NCBI GenBank assembly: GCA_013396755.1
Contig: VWZF01003192.1
Span: 793,483 to 857,482, forward strand
Source of the DNA: Sclerurus mexicanus
Taxonomy: Eukaryota; Chordata; Aves; Passeriformes; Furnariidae
Direction of reading: 5' to 3'
Length of the DNA: 64,000 bases
Part shown: piece by piece, positions 40,386 to 54,250 of the stretch
Position numbering within the stretch: position 1 is the stretch's first letter
Layout: each line of letters opens with the position of its first letter
Notes under the pieces: model-generated
Databases searched by the model: none
Seen by the model: the letters and a program-made list of their open reading frames with translations, nothing else
What the model was told of the DNA's origin: nothing
Position numbers and translations under genes: made by a program

Positions 40386-43055
40386 CCATGGTGGATTCCA
40401 TCAGCTTAAAGTGACACAGGCAGTTATGGTTTCGTTGGGATGTTACCTCACTCTGCTCAGAAGAGGCCTCCTTTGAAGGGCAGTGCAGCTTAAACCTCTC
40501 TGGTTTTTGTAACAGGCTTCATAGTTTGCTCACAAATATTTTTGAGTGTGTTCACAAATCCTCCCTTCAAGCACCTCAAGGCTGCCTGGAGAACTTAGTG
40601 CTCTCCAGCAGCTGACAGTGCCACATTTTACTTCATATAAAAGGAAGGCATTTTAATTCTGTTCTTTCTCCAGGCTTAATGAGGGCAGGTAGAACCAGCC
40701 ACTACCAAAACTTTTAGAACTAAGTCTGTTTATTTGCTTTGCGCTTCTGGCACTGTTCTTGCAGTATTAAGAGATTTCTTACCTTTACTGATACTGTGCA
40801 TCATTTGAGATTAGGTTGTCAAAACATCACCTTTCTGAATATCTCAGCAGAGTCAACTACTGAGATGTTGAGGAAGGCTGTTCAAGATGCTGATGCTTTC
40901 ATGTATTGTCATTTCTAGGGAAGACTGAAGCCATTGAGCATGGAATCCAGCCCATCTTCTACCTCCCCAAGTGCAGCAAAAACATCTACTGACCGATCTA
41001 CAACTGCTCTCAAGCACTGGAACTTCCAGCTGTATACATTTTCAGGGCACAAGACAACCCAGGAAAGCTACTTTTCAAAAGGTATGTCATCTCTTGTTTA
41101 GATTAAAAAAAAAGAATGAAAAGGGGGAAAAAGAAATACATTTACCTTTGGCATCAAAACAAAGCAAGTCTTTCTTTTCCCTAAGTTTCTTCAACTGTGC
41201 TTCGTGTAAAAGGAAGTGACACTGTAAAAATGAATGGGGATGAAGGTAAAGGCAAGGTACTGGCATTGGAGATAAGGTTAAATCAGAGCCCAGCAGAAAG
41301 AATATGGCAGTGGAAGGAGTTTAACAAGTTCAATTTATGTGCTACTGTGTCATGCTTCCCTTTGTTGCTCAAGAATGTTGCTTCACTGGTTCCTAGGGTG
41401 TGAAAGGGCCATGCTGCTGGGAGCATGTGCCCCACAGACTCTGCACGAGCCACTACTGGGCTACCTTTCCATCTGAAAATTGTTGTTTTACTTGTATTAC
41501 AGTTTTCTGTGGACCAGGAACTAGTCTGGACATTGTAGTCAGAGGTGTTCTGTAGTATGATAGCTTGTAGAACAGTACTGTGCAGGGTGAAAGTATGATG
41601 AGAGCAGACAGGCACTCCAGCCAAACCAAGGGAAGTTAATATGCCTCTGTAGAAAGCATTCACCATGGTCAGGAGGTTTGAAAGATAACCATCTTGTAAG
41701 GAGCTCAGAAGATTAAGCTAAATGCTCTTTAAAATAATGGAGGTCCCTCTGACCTTTGCTTTCAAAGGGAGGAGACAGGGAAACATGGACTGTGCTGCGT
41801 GTACACATATATAGCAAAGCCCAGGAGGACCCTCACAGACCCTGCCAGGAAGGGTAGAGTGCACTGTGAGTGTGTGACAAGCCCTGGCATATTTACACCT
41901 CACCACTGTGAGGAGTGGCTTGAAGCCAGGCTAGGGCTGAGCTTACACCAAGGACTGACATCTCTCCCTGCTGCCAGGGTTTGCACCCATCCCAAACTGC
42001 TGTTGCATGGCCTGTGTGAGTCCCGAGACTGGAAGAGCCAGCTCCATCTGTGTGTTGGGCAGGTCTGCAGTGTACTGCTAGGGACATCCAAGCCTGCTGC
42101 TTTCCTTCCCCTCCTCCAGTTCCCACCTGCACCCCCAGCCCTGGAACAAAGACTCCCACTAAAAGCAGAGAAGTAGGTATGAAGATTCCCGAGTTACTGC
42201 CCACATATGAACTGCCGCTGCTGCTGCAGGCTGTGGCTCGTGTGATGACAGCAATGATTCAGTTAAGTGATTTTTGAATCCTTCCTCAAATGGCAATAAG
42301 TCCTTTGTGTGGACACTCTTAAATCAGTTGGGAGTGGCCAGGAACTGATTGATGTAAATTTGTAAAGGAAAAGGAGGTGGAACTCTGCTTCCCTTATATT
42401 TTTCTGTATGTTTCTTCTACGTAGAGGCACAAGGCAGTTTGATGACAGTGCCCAGCTAGCTTTTAGCTCAGCCACTCAAGGGAAAAAAAAAACCCCATAG
42501 CCCAAAGTGGTCAGCCTCCTCCCCAGTTCTGCCCTTGGTGATCTCAAAGCTTGCTCTAGAGCACACTCCAAGTCTGCCCATCATAACTGCCCCTTCCACT
42601 CATTCCAGCCTAAAAGACACTTTATAGGTCTTCGCTGCAAAGGACCACACTTCACATGTGAAGGGCTCAGAAAAGCCAAGGTAGGACTCCTGTAACAGCT
42701 GTAACTCAGACATTTTTGCACACATATTATTTTTAGTTAATATAGTTGGTGTTAACATTAATGCCTTAACCCTTGAGGAAGCTAGCTGACTTCCAGGTCA
42801 GTATGGCCAGGGAGCTGGCTAATTTCCAGTGTTTTGGGGAGAGAGCCAAGAAGTGCAATGCCAGGGTGTTTCTGGCTGCTGGTGTTCCTGAGTGGACCAC
42901 ATCTGGGTCTGCGCTGCATCCTGGGCTTCCAGCCCCTGTCTGCCACCCCCCACCCTCTGCCGGCGCCGTGGGCTGAGTGTCTTTAACAGCAGGGCTGCAA
43001 GTTACCAAGCTGCAGCTGTGTGTTGTGATACTTCACCCAAAACGCCTAGAATAGG

Positions 43056-43104
43056 ACAGACTGGTAGCTTATGAACCGAGCTACACAGGCTGGTGGCTTA
43101 TGAA
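43056..43104 (+). repeat. Imperfect 20-base direct repeat, period 29
   Basis: 43056-43075 and 43085-43104 match at 18 of 20 positions, sharing CTGGT and GCTTATGAA. This is a small local duplication with no larger repeat recognised. Confidence 0.75.
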
Positions 43105-46100
43105 GGGACAGCCACCTTGGTCCAGGAGTTTTGCGTCAGTAAGATGTGGCAAAATAGTGACACCATCACCCGTCCACCCGCTGTTGTTACTGAAACGTGG
43201 ATCTAGCCAGGAAAAGGCTGTGGCAAGCAGGCGAGAGAGGAAAAGGGAGGGGGGATTTCAAACACCAGAGCTCAGAGAAGGAAAACCGTGCGTTTGTGCT
43301 TACGTCAGTGGCCTGTCTGTGTGCTGACCCCAGGCTCACCTGAGCCTTGGCAAAGCTCCCTTTTGTTCTGTGTTGGCGCTCAGCATCCAGAGTTATCCCA
43401 TCGCCACTTCATGACCCGTTCCACCCAGACAGCCTGCCCATGATTGCTTCATAAAGCAAGACCCTGGAATCAAAAACAGGGCATGTTTCCTGAGCAGAGA
43501 TGGAAAACAGCTGTGCTGGAAAGAAGGAGGGGTTTGCTGGCAGAGCAGTGGAAAATACAGATCAAGGCCTGGTTGTGCAATCTTCCCTGGCTGGCCTTTG
43601 GATGCTATTGTGGCAAGGGGACCAGCTGGAGTTGGCAGGAGGCTGCTGCCCAGTGATGGGGGTAGCGAGAGCCTCTGGTGACAAGGCTAGAAACCCAGAG
43701 CTTAGTTCTGCACATTTCCAGATGCTTGGGAGGCTGATAAGTGACATTTGGTGACGCTGCCCTCTCCACTGTTCTGCAGTCAGATCTCTCTGGCCAGTCC
43801 CAGGTGGCATTTGAATGGCCTGGCCCATTACTGCAAAGGCACAGAGCTCTGCAGGGAAGCAGCACCAGCCCAGGTGTGGAGCTCAGCTCTGCCTGATACT
43901 CGTAAAGTGCTCCCCGTGCAGCCACAGCCAGGGGATGTGGTTGTGTTGTCTGGCCAGGTTCCTGCCTCTGAATCCCCAGCACCCGTACTGGGGACTGTGC
44001 AGGGGGGCTGACCAGAAAATCCTAGGGCTAGAATCTGCCCTGCCACTGCCATCCTCTGAAATTGGGGGAAGGCTGTGTCCTCATTTCACTAGCCTGAATT
44101 GCTGCTTGCTTCATGCAAGGCTTCTGGAAGAGTTCTTGACTTTTATCAAATTCAAAGTCTAACGAAAAGTAAATGAACCAGCTGAGTCTGGATCCAGAGG
44201 CAGGGAGTGTGGGATTTTGTCTGTTTTTTAAAATCTAGTTATTGTGTACAAGAAGGAAAGGAGGGAAAAGAGAGGGAGAATTAAGCCTTTTCTTCAGAGC
44301 CAAATAATCAAAAAAAAATTACCCTCTCCTGCTGAGAGAGCCCTGCAGCATCTCCTCTCCCAGTGCTCTCAGTAACGGAGCAAGCACTGAAGTAAGGGGC
44401 AAAATGGTGAGAAAGCAGAAAGCAAAGGAAGTAGGCAGCACCATCAATCACCTCCCAGGCTGATACATGCCAGCTACATCAGCCTCTCTTCTCAGCACCT
44501 GGACCAGCAGAAAACAGTATGATGGATGTTTTCCACTCTGTGGCATTGGAGCTGTGGATGTGCTGTAACTGTAGGGGGGTCGTGCTTTCTTAAAACTGGC
44601 TTAGCCTCCTGAGCTGGAACATATGGATCCAGACCTTGCTCTGCAGCAGCTTCCAACACTGTTCATCACTAGGACAGCACAACTGCAGAGGGAGAAAGCA
44701 AACCCAAACCTGGTCACTGCTATAGAGCCCATGAAGGGAAGGAAGGAAGATGTGGTTATGGTGGCCTGTAGCAGGGAGGAAATTTAGGCAAAAGCAGTGC
44801 CCAGAGGAGGTTGTAGAGGGAAGCAATTTTGGTCCAAATAGCAAACTTTGGAGTATTTATAGTTCTGAGTTGGGAGCTGAACACTGTACACACAGCTCAT
44901 GGAAGGAGTGAGGGACTTCAGGCTCTGCTGACACCAGCCAGCCTCTCCTGTAGGAACCCCTGCACTTGGATTCTCAAGGTGCAGCTTACGGGGGCTGCAG
45001 GAGCTGCTCCCACAACACAGGAAAAGAGCAAGACAAAGAACAATGCATTTTGCTACAGCAAATGCACCTGCTTTAGCTATTACTGGTTTAAGCCAGGTCA
45101 CACTAAACTTGGTACACAGCAGGTTTGCACAAGTGCACACAAAGTCAATTTGCTTAAACCTGGACAACTTTGTAAGACATGCAGACAAACAAAACCCAGA
45201 GAGATGCACAAAATTAATAGCTGGTAACAGCTTCAGCATTCTCAGGCCTTTTGAAAATGTATCATTACTTGCAGAAAAAACCTTCAGTGCTTATCTTCAA
45301 TGCAAAACAGGATGAAGGTGTGGTTCAGAAATAATGTGTAAAGTGAGGTGCTAGTCTTCTGGCTTTTACTGATCTGAAATTATTCTTTATGAAAAAAAGG
45401 TTCATCCCCTTTTAACTTCTTGTAGTGGTATCAGTCATGAGAGTTCTCATGAAACAAACAAACATTCTCCATCTGTGTCTACCCAGCAGGGTCCAAATGG
45501 GACCTCAGCAGAGGCTGAAACAAAATTTCATTAAAAAAAAACAGTTTTCCCATGGAAAAGTTCCAATTCTGATTAAATATTTCCTGCAGAAAAGCAAAAA
45601 ACCAAAGCTATCATTCAAAGGTTTGCCCAATGTCTGCATTTCAAGAGGAAGAAGGGTAGTGGGGAGAAAGCAAGCAAGTGTGGGTTTGGGAGAAAAGAAG
45701 TCCTACCAATAAGTGGGGGTAATGAAAGCACGGGGAAGAAAGTACAAATTCCCAGGCATTCCAGACATATCTGGTATCCTTTACATCCTGCGCTCTGCAC
45801 TTCAGTTGTACATATTTCAGTGTTCACCGCAGAGGCAGCTGCATTTCAGTTGTGAGTTATTATATGAAGAGTTTTGTATAGTTGTTACAGGATCTTACGA
45901 GATGAAAAGGAGCTGACCACGGCAAAGAAAGCACAATGGAACATACAATCTATTAACTATGCTGGAAACCACTTATGCCACAGAGAAATGGGTGCCAGGA
46001 AGCAAAAACTTCCAGAAGAAATTAGAAATAAAAGAAATAGGAAAAGTCACTGGTAGCTGGGAAAAGAGTGCAGGCTCATTACCACATCTGAGCTGCTGAA

Positions 46101-47485
46101 AAACAGCCTCTGGTTTTCTGTAGCTCTTCATCTGTTTTTCTGTTCATTTTTGTCCTTCTCTTTAACCTTGCTGGGTAAAACACATCTCCAAGGACAAATA
46201 AAAATGATTTTCTTGCCAATGCTGCTGACTTTGCAACCTGTCAGAAAACTGACTAAACTTGAAGCTCCTTCAGTCAGTCACTTTAAAATATAGTCAGCAT
46301 TGTGTTTAAAGAGAAGAAAAAAAAAGGGAGGAAGAAAAAAGCAATATATGAATTCAACAGCAGGGTTACTCTGCTGTGTGTTACAGCATTCCACCAGGCT
46401 CTGGGAGACAGCACAACAGAGGTGATGAGCACTGGGACAAAGGAAGGGCTGCAAAATACTAGGCTTGGCTCTTGCAGTATGGTGAAGGTGCTTCCCTTGT
46501 TTTAATAAATAGGTGTTTTATTGAAGGATCCTTAGATCTAAAAAGCTGGCCTGGGAACTGGAGAAAACACCATCAAGAACACAGGCTAAGGAAACATGAA
46601 TTAATTTTGCTTGGGTCACACTTTACCTGCCCAAGGAAAAGTGTCTGAATCTTGACATTTGAGAGGCTGAAATCTGCAGTGGATACTTTTGTCATTACTT
46701 ACATCTATCTTCCCTGGAAGCATTTAAGCATTTCCCCTTTTTACCTGCACCACAGGTGGATGGAGAACTATAATTTCTTTTAGGAAACTTTTCTGCCTCA
46801 GCTGCTTTACTGCTCCTCCGAGTTACACTCAGAGCCCAAACAGACTGGGAGATTTATGGATTGGCAGGTCCATCTACTGTCTCTGACAAATGCTGCTTTC
46901 AAACTGTGGTTAGGGCAAAGCAGGGGGAGCTTTTCAAAATCAGCCTCAGCTGGCTCAGGGTCACAACAAAAATGGTGAAATTATGATTCCTCTGGATTCT
47001 GACGAGTGTCAGATTTTGGCTTACGAGCCGAGTGCAGGGGTGATAAAAGGGGAGGTTGCGAGTTCCTCTTTAGGCTGTGTGTGTGTGGGTGCTTTGTGAA
47101 ATAGCTGGTTCAGATCGCTGAATGCAGGAGGGGAAAACATGCAGAGAGTCAGCTACAGGAACAAGGTAACTCTAGAGCGAGAGGTAATTTTTCAATCAAG
47201 CTTTTAATGAAAAGATCATAAAATAACAGTTTCTCATCACTGTACATTAAGACTGCAAATTTCTGAATGCTGAGATCATATTATAATTTCTGTATCTTTT
47301 TATATGACACTTGAGTTGAAGCCACAACTCTGTGTGGCTCTGACCTGAATTCAAGCTCTTGAAGGAAATGAACAGAACATTGCAGCAGGAATGTCGGCCT
47401 TTTCCTTGCCCTCCCCTCCTCTCCCCCTCCCCAGGAAACATCCAGGGCTCCCAGACTGACTGATAATTAAGGCTTAAAATTAATT

Positions 47486-47502
47486 AAAAAAAAAAAAAAA
47501 AA
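47486..47502 (+). repeat. Poly-A tract (17)
   Basis: Seventeen A residues preceded by TAATT. No processed-gene body is recognisable upstream. Confidence 0.9.
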
Positions 47503-50500
47503 GGAGATGCAACATCCCTTTTTTCAGTTGAATTTAAAATATTAAAATAAAACAGGGAAGAATATCCAGCCAGCCAGAACAAGATCCTCTCCTCACAGAA
47601 AAGTTATCCCCAGCCAGTCAAAAGTCCTGTGGAAGGTCAGAGGAACAGCTGTGCCGGTGCTTCAGTTGGCAGCTTGTGACAGAGAAAGCTGAAAACACAT
47701 CCCACTCCTCAGGGAAAGCCTGTGCTGTGAAGTGGGTCCCCCAACTGCCCACAAATGTCACAGGAAGGGTTCTGGTTCAGACCTGCCCCACTGCAGGCCA
47801 CAGGGCTGCCCAAAAAACACTGATCCCTCTGCTCAACACTGGCCTTCAAAACACTTGGGAAGATTAGGGAAGGAAGGGAAGAAGGTTGCAATAGGAGACA
47901 ACTGAACAAAAAGGCATTTCTACCTCTAAACTTTAGTTTCAGGATCTTTGAGTGGTTAGTTGGGAAAAGGAAAGCAGAATAAATAGCAGTTTTGTTGTGG
48001 CAGAAAGATAAACCAGTGCCGAAATGAAGCAGCCTTCCTGACTTGGAGGACCAGCTAGGAGCCTTACAGCAGAGCTGGAATTGCCTCACAAGGGTTCCCA
48101 AATATTTTACTTTTACAAGGAAAGCACCAAATTTAGTGAGTCTAATGGGAAACCATCAAAGCTGAAATTTCTTACCCTACTCTGAAAAAATGCAAAATAC
48201 GAGCGGAAAGGGACTGAGAAACAGCTACTCCTTTTGCCTGCTTGTCTCCTGCACTAAAATCAGGACCATAAAGTACCATAAAATATTGCAACAAGCCACT
48301 TTCAGCTATTGAAAGTAACCCCCAAATTTTCTTTCTCAAGAATATGGCCAGTTCTGGGGTGCAAGAGTAAGCTTATAGTAAGAAAGGATTTTACAGTGAG
48401 TGGAGAGACTTTACTGATACTGAGCAATTATTTAAACAAAAAACAAGAAAAAATGCCAGAAGTCTATTTAATTATTCCAGAATTACAGCTCAGAGTTCAT
48501 TTAGATTTTAAATTCTTGCTTAAACAAATGTTTATTCAAACGTGCCATCTCAATTATGAGCAGTTCTGCTGTCTGGGGACAGCTCAGTTTGCTACCCAGA
48601 GCCTCTCAAACCCACTTAAAATGTAGGGAGGTTTTGTCTCGTTTTTCATTTGCTTTTCCCTTAACTCCAGCACTGCTGATTGGAAAGGTTTCTGAATTTG
48701 GCAAATATCCAGAAATCAACTCACATCCTTTCTCCCCGCTAATTTTTAAGGCTGCAGTAGGTGCTCGCTCCACCAGTACTGAACAGTATTGCAAACCTGC
48801 TGCTTCAGTGTCCTTGGCAGGGCCCATCACAGGATGGCACAGAGGCTGTTGGGTTTGGCACGGAGCTTCCTCTGCCCATCCCGGGCCTCGACTCCCCCTT
48901 CTGAGATCCCTTATTGCTACCACAGTGAACAGGGAGAGAGGGATGAGGGCGCTTCCCCCAGGAGCTACATCCTGTTCTTGAGGCAGGACAAGAGACTTGT
49001 CTCAGTCACAAGCTGCAATTGGAAGCACACAACTGTTCCTCTAATGACTTTTACCTTCTCTGGATTTTGCCAGCACTCACCTCAGATTTCATTTTGTTTC
49101 ACCAAGTGCGCTGGATGTTTCTCTGGTCAAGACCCAAATTCCTGCTTTTCAGAACTGAAGCGACACGGTAAAATACTGCTAACCCAGACTCTGAACCTGC
49201 ACTGCTTGAAAACAATGCTTTCCACACACACGAGAGAGAGGAAAACAAAACAAAAACAGGAATCGTAAAAGAGTGACACTGTAAATTGAAACATTTAAAT
49301 ACAGCAAAACATAAATTCCTCTTCTATGCAAAGCTACAAAAGTCCAGTCTTTGTATTGTCTTCACAGGTTATGGTTTATGGCTATGCTGAGAGTCTCTGA
49401 GATTCTTTTTTTTATTTTTTTTTTTAATATATTTTTTTTTTCATTTTTTTGAAATCCTGTAGAGAAGACCCTGCGGACACATCTTTGTGTTTGCAACTTT
49501 CTGAATTACATTGCAAAACTGTGCATACAGAATCTGAGAAATAAATACATTCATTACTGCACATACATATTGATACAAAAACAACACTGTCAAATAGTGT
49601 TTGCACCATCTTTGTTAGATATTAAGACCAGGCAAAATTAATATTTCATTTTCCATCAGCCCCCCCTCAAATGGTTGAGGTGGCTTTGGTGTAGAAGGTA
49701 AAAGCTACAAAGGGTCAAGACTAATGATGGGGAGCTTTCTTAAACCTTTTTTGGTTTTTTTGGCTTCAGCGGTAGTTTAGCAAACCATCCTCATTGGTCA
49801 TCTTTAAACTGTCCTACCGTGCAGATCAGGCTTAGACTTCCACCTAGGTGGCCTTAGGAGTTTTGGTCGGGCTCTTTGCGTGGCTGTGAGTCTGGAGTGG
49901 GTCGGTCCAGCTGGTTAGTTCAGGTGGCCCCGAGGGCCCCACGGGCACAGCCCTGGCAGGAGGAGCAGCTCGGTGCCCGTGCTCTGCCCTTTCACCAGCA
50001 GCCCCAAAGCCTCACAGAAGATGCGTGTCAAGAGCTCTTTGGTGTCTTCTGTGATCTTTGTGGCTCCTGCTAACTCCCCCAAATACACAGAGCTGGGCCT
50101 TTTGGGGTTTTTGCCAGGAATTTGTTTTTGGAGGTTTTGCAGTAAAGGACTGGAAAACAGCCCAGCTCCCCATGGCTAAAAGTAAGGAGATGTGCTGGGT
50201 ACAGCAGCTCCCACCGTCCTCTGACAACATCCTTTTCTGTCTCTAGAGCTTCTTGCGTCTCTCCTTACCCTCTCAGTGCCCTCAGACTCCTCTGAGGAAG
50301 AGGGAGGCTGGAATGCCTCTCCAGTAGTGCCTGGGTCTCTCCCAGCAACATCTCTCCTGTGTTGAATGAAAAAGAAGCTCTCCGTGCCACATTTCTCAGT
50401 GCCCCCCTGCTCCCCACCCTCCCCGAGCAGTGCTGGAACGCAGGCTGGCACACAGCTCTCCCCTCCCAAGCTGGGGACACGGCGCAGCCCTCAGAGACAA

Positions 50501-51231
50501 ACCAATGGAAAAAGCAAAGATTAATTTTGACTGGCCCCTAGATCTGTTGAGGTCTGAAACTGTAAAAGTTTATGTAAACAATGAGATAAATATATTAGTA
50601 CTTTTCTGAGCCAAGTGAGGTTCCATACTCATTCAAATGTGCTTTGGTTTAAAAAATAGTTTTGTGAATTTGGGTATGAGCTTCTTTATTCTTTTATACA
50701 ACTTTTGCTATTTATCTTTTTTTCTCCTGTTATTCCGAAAACATTCTGGAACTAAGTGACTAAAGCATATACTTAAGCTGCCTGGCCTCTTTTTTTTTAT
50801 TTTGATTTTTTTTTGTTTGTTTTTAAATTGTTTTATTCCTCTTGAGGCTCTTTGTGTATTTAAAAAAAATTAAAATAAAATAAGAAAACCAAAAATGCAA
50901 CTCCCTCCCCCCACCCTAAAACTCTTAAAATCTTAAATATGAAACTAGTGTTTTGCTTTCTCATTAAAATACAGAAAAATGTTTGATACAATACTATGTC
51001 GTACAAATGCAGTTGAGTGTTTAGGCCCCAAGCAGGCCTGAAACAGTCCCTGAAGTTTTGAGTATTATTATTCATTATTACTGTCACAATTTGGAAAATG
51101 TTGTTTATACTCAATCTATGGAACACAACTTTACACAGCTATTTGAAAAAAGAACAAAATTTCCTTTTGTACAATACTCTTGCTGTACACAGACTTTATG
51201 TCGTATTGTTTAAGTGCTGGGGAGGGGATAA

Positions 51232-51278
51232 AGTAAAAAAAATAAAATTAAACAAAACAAACAAACAAACAAAAAAGA
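51232..51278 (+). repeat. A-rich / (AAAC)n simple repeat
   Basis: A-runs merge into four AAAC units. It lies inside the presumed HIC2 3'UTR, where it reads as a U/G-rich tract (UUUG repeats) in the mRNA. Confidence 0.85.
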
Positions 51279-52082
51279 CGCTCCAAAGAAAAGTTTAAAA
51301 AAAACCAACCAGCATTGGGTCCTGAAACTTCAGCGTGATTCTCAAGGCCTAAGAAAGAAATGAAGAAGGGGCCTGGGTGGGGGGGAGAAGCTACATCCCC
51401 CACACAGACCTTGTGAAAATGGAATTAAGAGCGGGGGAGCCAGGGAAGCCAGGGACACCCCGGGGGGACAGCGCTCATCCCTGGCCGTGCCCTTCTCTCT
51501 GAAGGGGCCAAACACTGTTGTGGAACCCTGGGCATGCCAGGTCCTTGGGCAGGCGGCTCCCAGGGGAGCTCAGCCCTGGGTGGCTGGAGGGGAGGGAAAG
51601 GCAGGGGAAAGTGCCGAGGAACTCATCTTGCACAGCTGTCCCTGGGCTCTGCTGAGACTTGCTCTGAGAAAAAGGTAGATGGCAAGGCCTTCCCTGTCCT
51701 CCCCAAAGACTGTTTTGGGGACATTCCCAGGGGGGGTCGGCAAGGAATCAAGGAGAAAAACAGTTCAATATATATTCAAAACGTGGAAGTGCTAAAGACA
51801 CTAAAACCCCACCTAAGCCCCCCCAAGGAAACAGCGCATCTCAGCACAAGTAGAAAAAACCCAAAGTCCCTGCTCCCATCTCCCTCTCCGGGACTCGCAG
51901 GCGTCCGGGAGCAGGTGGGCAATGGCACTGGGAGAGGCTGGAGAGGGGCGAGCGTGTTCCCTGTAACGTGACACCAGGCCAAGGCTCAGTGCCTTTGGGT
52001 TGTCTATTGCTTGGAGCCTGGGTTCCAGTTTCCTCAGTTCATTCAACTGACCCAAAAACTTCTCATGGACTAGTCTACCTTA

Positions 52083-52160
52083 ACCAAAAAAACCCCAACA
52101 AACAAACAAACAAAAAAAAACCAAAAGAAAAAAACCAAACAAAAAAACCCCAACAGAAAA
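52083..52160 (+). repeat. A/C-only simple repeat
   Basis: Nearly 80 bases of A-runs separated by C or CC, including (AAAC)4. In HIC2 mRNA sense this is a U/G-rich tract, a type of sequence that can bind CELF or ELAV-type proteins (inference). Confidence 0.85.
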
Positions 52161-52590
52161 TGAAGCTTATATTTCTTTGTTTTAGTCAAACATGCTCACT
52201 TCTTTCTTTTTTTTTTTTTCTTTTTTGGTCGAAACTTTAAAAAATTGTTTGCTTTGTTTTTTTAAAAAAAGACAAAATGTGAGGTTTGGTAAACCTTACG
52301 CATAGAGACTATACTGGTTTGAGCAGAAAAAAAACAAAAACAAAAACCAACAAATGAAAAAAAATGCAAGTGTAAACCTTAAGTCATTTCAGAAGGGATG
52401 ATTCTACTGGCTGTGAATTTTTACCACCACAGTCACGGGAGGCTTGAAATAAGCCATAGCTTTCCACAAGGTCACGCCAACAAAGTCAAGGGGGCCAAGA
52501 ATCGGTGGGCAAAGTTCTCTGTCTTCTCTCCTAAACCAATAGCAGCTGTTGGCTGTGATGTCTTATGCAGATGTTGCGAGAACATTTTGT

Positions 52591-52640
52591 TTCTTTTTCT
52601 TTTCATTTTTTCCTTTTTTTTTTTTTTTGTGTGCGTGTGT
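52591..52640 (+). repeat. T-rich tract
   Basis: Runs of T broken by single C residues, ending in T16 followed by GTGTGCGTGTG. Part of the presumed HIC2 3'UTR, A-rich in the mRNA sense. Confidence 0.8.
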
Positions 52641-53227
52641 TAAATTGTCTAAAAGGGAGGATATGAAACACTTTGGTTTGCTTTCTCCTCCTCTCCCCCA
52701 CCTTATTGCACTCTGGATTCTAGTAAATTATAGGCTGCTATGCCCTCACCCTCTGTCCTGCCAGGTGTTTACAGACTGACCCAGATGTGCTGGGGGAGTG
52801 GAAGATGAGGGGGACATTTTCCCCTCCCCAGAGTATCCAGATTTAATAAACAAAGCTGGAAAGGGCCCAAAAAGCTCAGAGAAGTTTTCTGCTTTTATCT
52901 AAAAGTGACTACAGACAGCCAAGAGACTGCAAATTGAGCCAGTCCGAGCAGCCAGCACAGCCTCTGGCTCAATGTATATTTTGCTTTGTCTTTGGCCAAG
53001 CTTTGTTTTAACAATTCTCTAGTTGACTTTTGATGGAAGGACGGGGTGGTAAAAATCCCTTAACTTTAATTTAGCTTCTACTTTTATACATTTAATTACT
53101 TACAATAAAAGAAAAAAATGCCTAATCTTTCACTAACCATCTTATTGTTCTCATGAATTCAAGAGGTAGCAAAGGTAACAAGTCTGTCCACACAGACTCG
53201 CTCTTTAGTGAGGGAGGAAAGCTAAAA

Positions 53228-53275
53228 ACATACACACACACAAAAAAATAAAATAAAAAATAATAAAAAAGTACC
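53228..53275 (+). repeat. (CA)n plus A/T-rich simple repeat
   Basis: A short CA run passes into A-rich sequence of the AAAAT type (AAATAAAATAAAAAATAATAAAAAAG). In the presumed HIC2 3'UTR. Confidence 0.8.
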
Positions 53276-54236
53276 TATGGAACTTGTAGCAAGTCCAGCC
53301 TACATCAAACCCCCTCCCCACCCACCCACCCTAGAATTAACCTCAGACCTTCCAGTTCAAACATTCACATAAACGTTACAATGGTTTTTCCTTTAATAAA
53401 ACAAGTACCTCTAAGCAAAGAATATTCATACGAAACTACTAGAAAAGTAAAGACGACCCCCTGCTCACTGAAAGAAATTCCCAGGGCATACAGTCCCTGT
53501 TCAGTCATGGGTAAGGCAAAAGAGGTTTGTGTGTTTTGTGGGAGAAGGTGGCACGTGGTCTCACGTGTGCCAAGGATAAAGATCAAAACCAAAAGAGCGA
53601 GGGATAGTGAAGGAGGCTTCACCATTTCTTTAAGTGAAGTACTCGGGCTGGTGCAGCCCTGGGGAGTTTCTCTCCCCACCATCCCAGCCCTGGGCACGGG
53701 GGGTGGGCTCTACCACTGCTACAGCTTTCCCACAGCCTCTGAAGGGGCTGCCAACCCTGTGAGATGGTCCACAGACACAGCTTCTGCACTTGCACATGCA
53801 ATGCTATGTTATTTCACAGCTACTTAGGCCACTGAAAAGGTGTACTTTATTTTCTTTTTAACGGCAAGAAATACCCCCACTGAGTTTGGTGTTACGAGAG
53901 GAGGCGAGTATGGTGACAGTAACAAAGAAAAGAGGCAGGGAGGGGGGAACCAGAAGAGGCCAAACGTCCCCCAAGGTCCCTCTTACCTGCTCCAGATAAT
54001 CATTACGGCAATGATGTCGATGTGTGCAAAAAGAAGTGGCATTTCTTGCCAGATCATCAAGATTTGGAGGGAGACTCGGACTAAATGCATCAGCTTGGCT
54101 GTGGACCTTTCTTTTTTTAAAAAAAGGAAAAAAAGGAACTTTTTTTTTAAATGTTAAAGCTACATTTGTTTAGGCCTCCCATGACTGAACAGAGTATGGG
54201 GAGCTGCCCCCTTTTTTGTCTGTTTTTTTCTTTTTC

Positions 54237-54250
54237 TTTTTTTTTTTTTT
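54237..54250 (-). repeat. A-tract just after the HIC2 stop codon
   Basis: Fourteen consecutive T on the plus strand give A14 in the HIC2 transcript about 70 bases after the stop. More A-rich sequence follows to about 54207. It is duplicated at 55425-55438. It can cause false 3' ends in oligo-dT primed cDNA and is a natural place for a contig to break. Confidence 0.85.

Larger units (their letters stand above)
40386..49299. other. No gene recognised
   Basis: Unique sequence between the last CR1 fragment and the presumed HIC2 3'UTR. Short frames only. If the HIC2 transcript is longer than estimated, its right part (47150-49300, fairly AT-rich) would be UTR. Confidence 0.5.

Noticed and set aside
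47486..47502. Poly-A tract as the tail of a processed pseudogene
   Set aside because: The sequence upstream shows no gene body and no target-site duplication was found.
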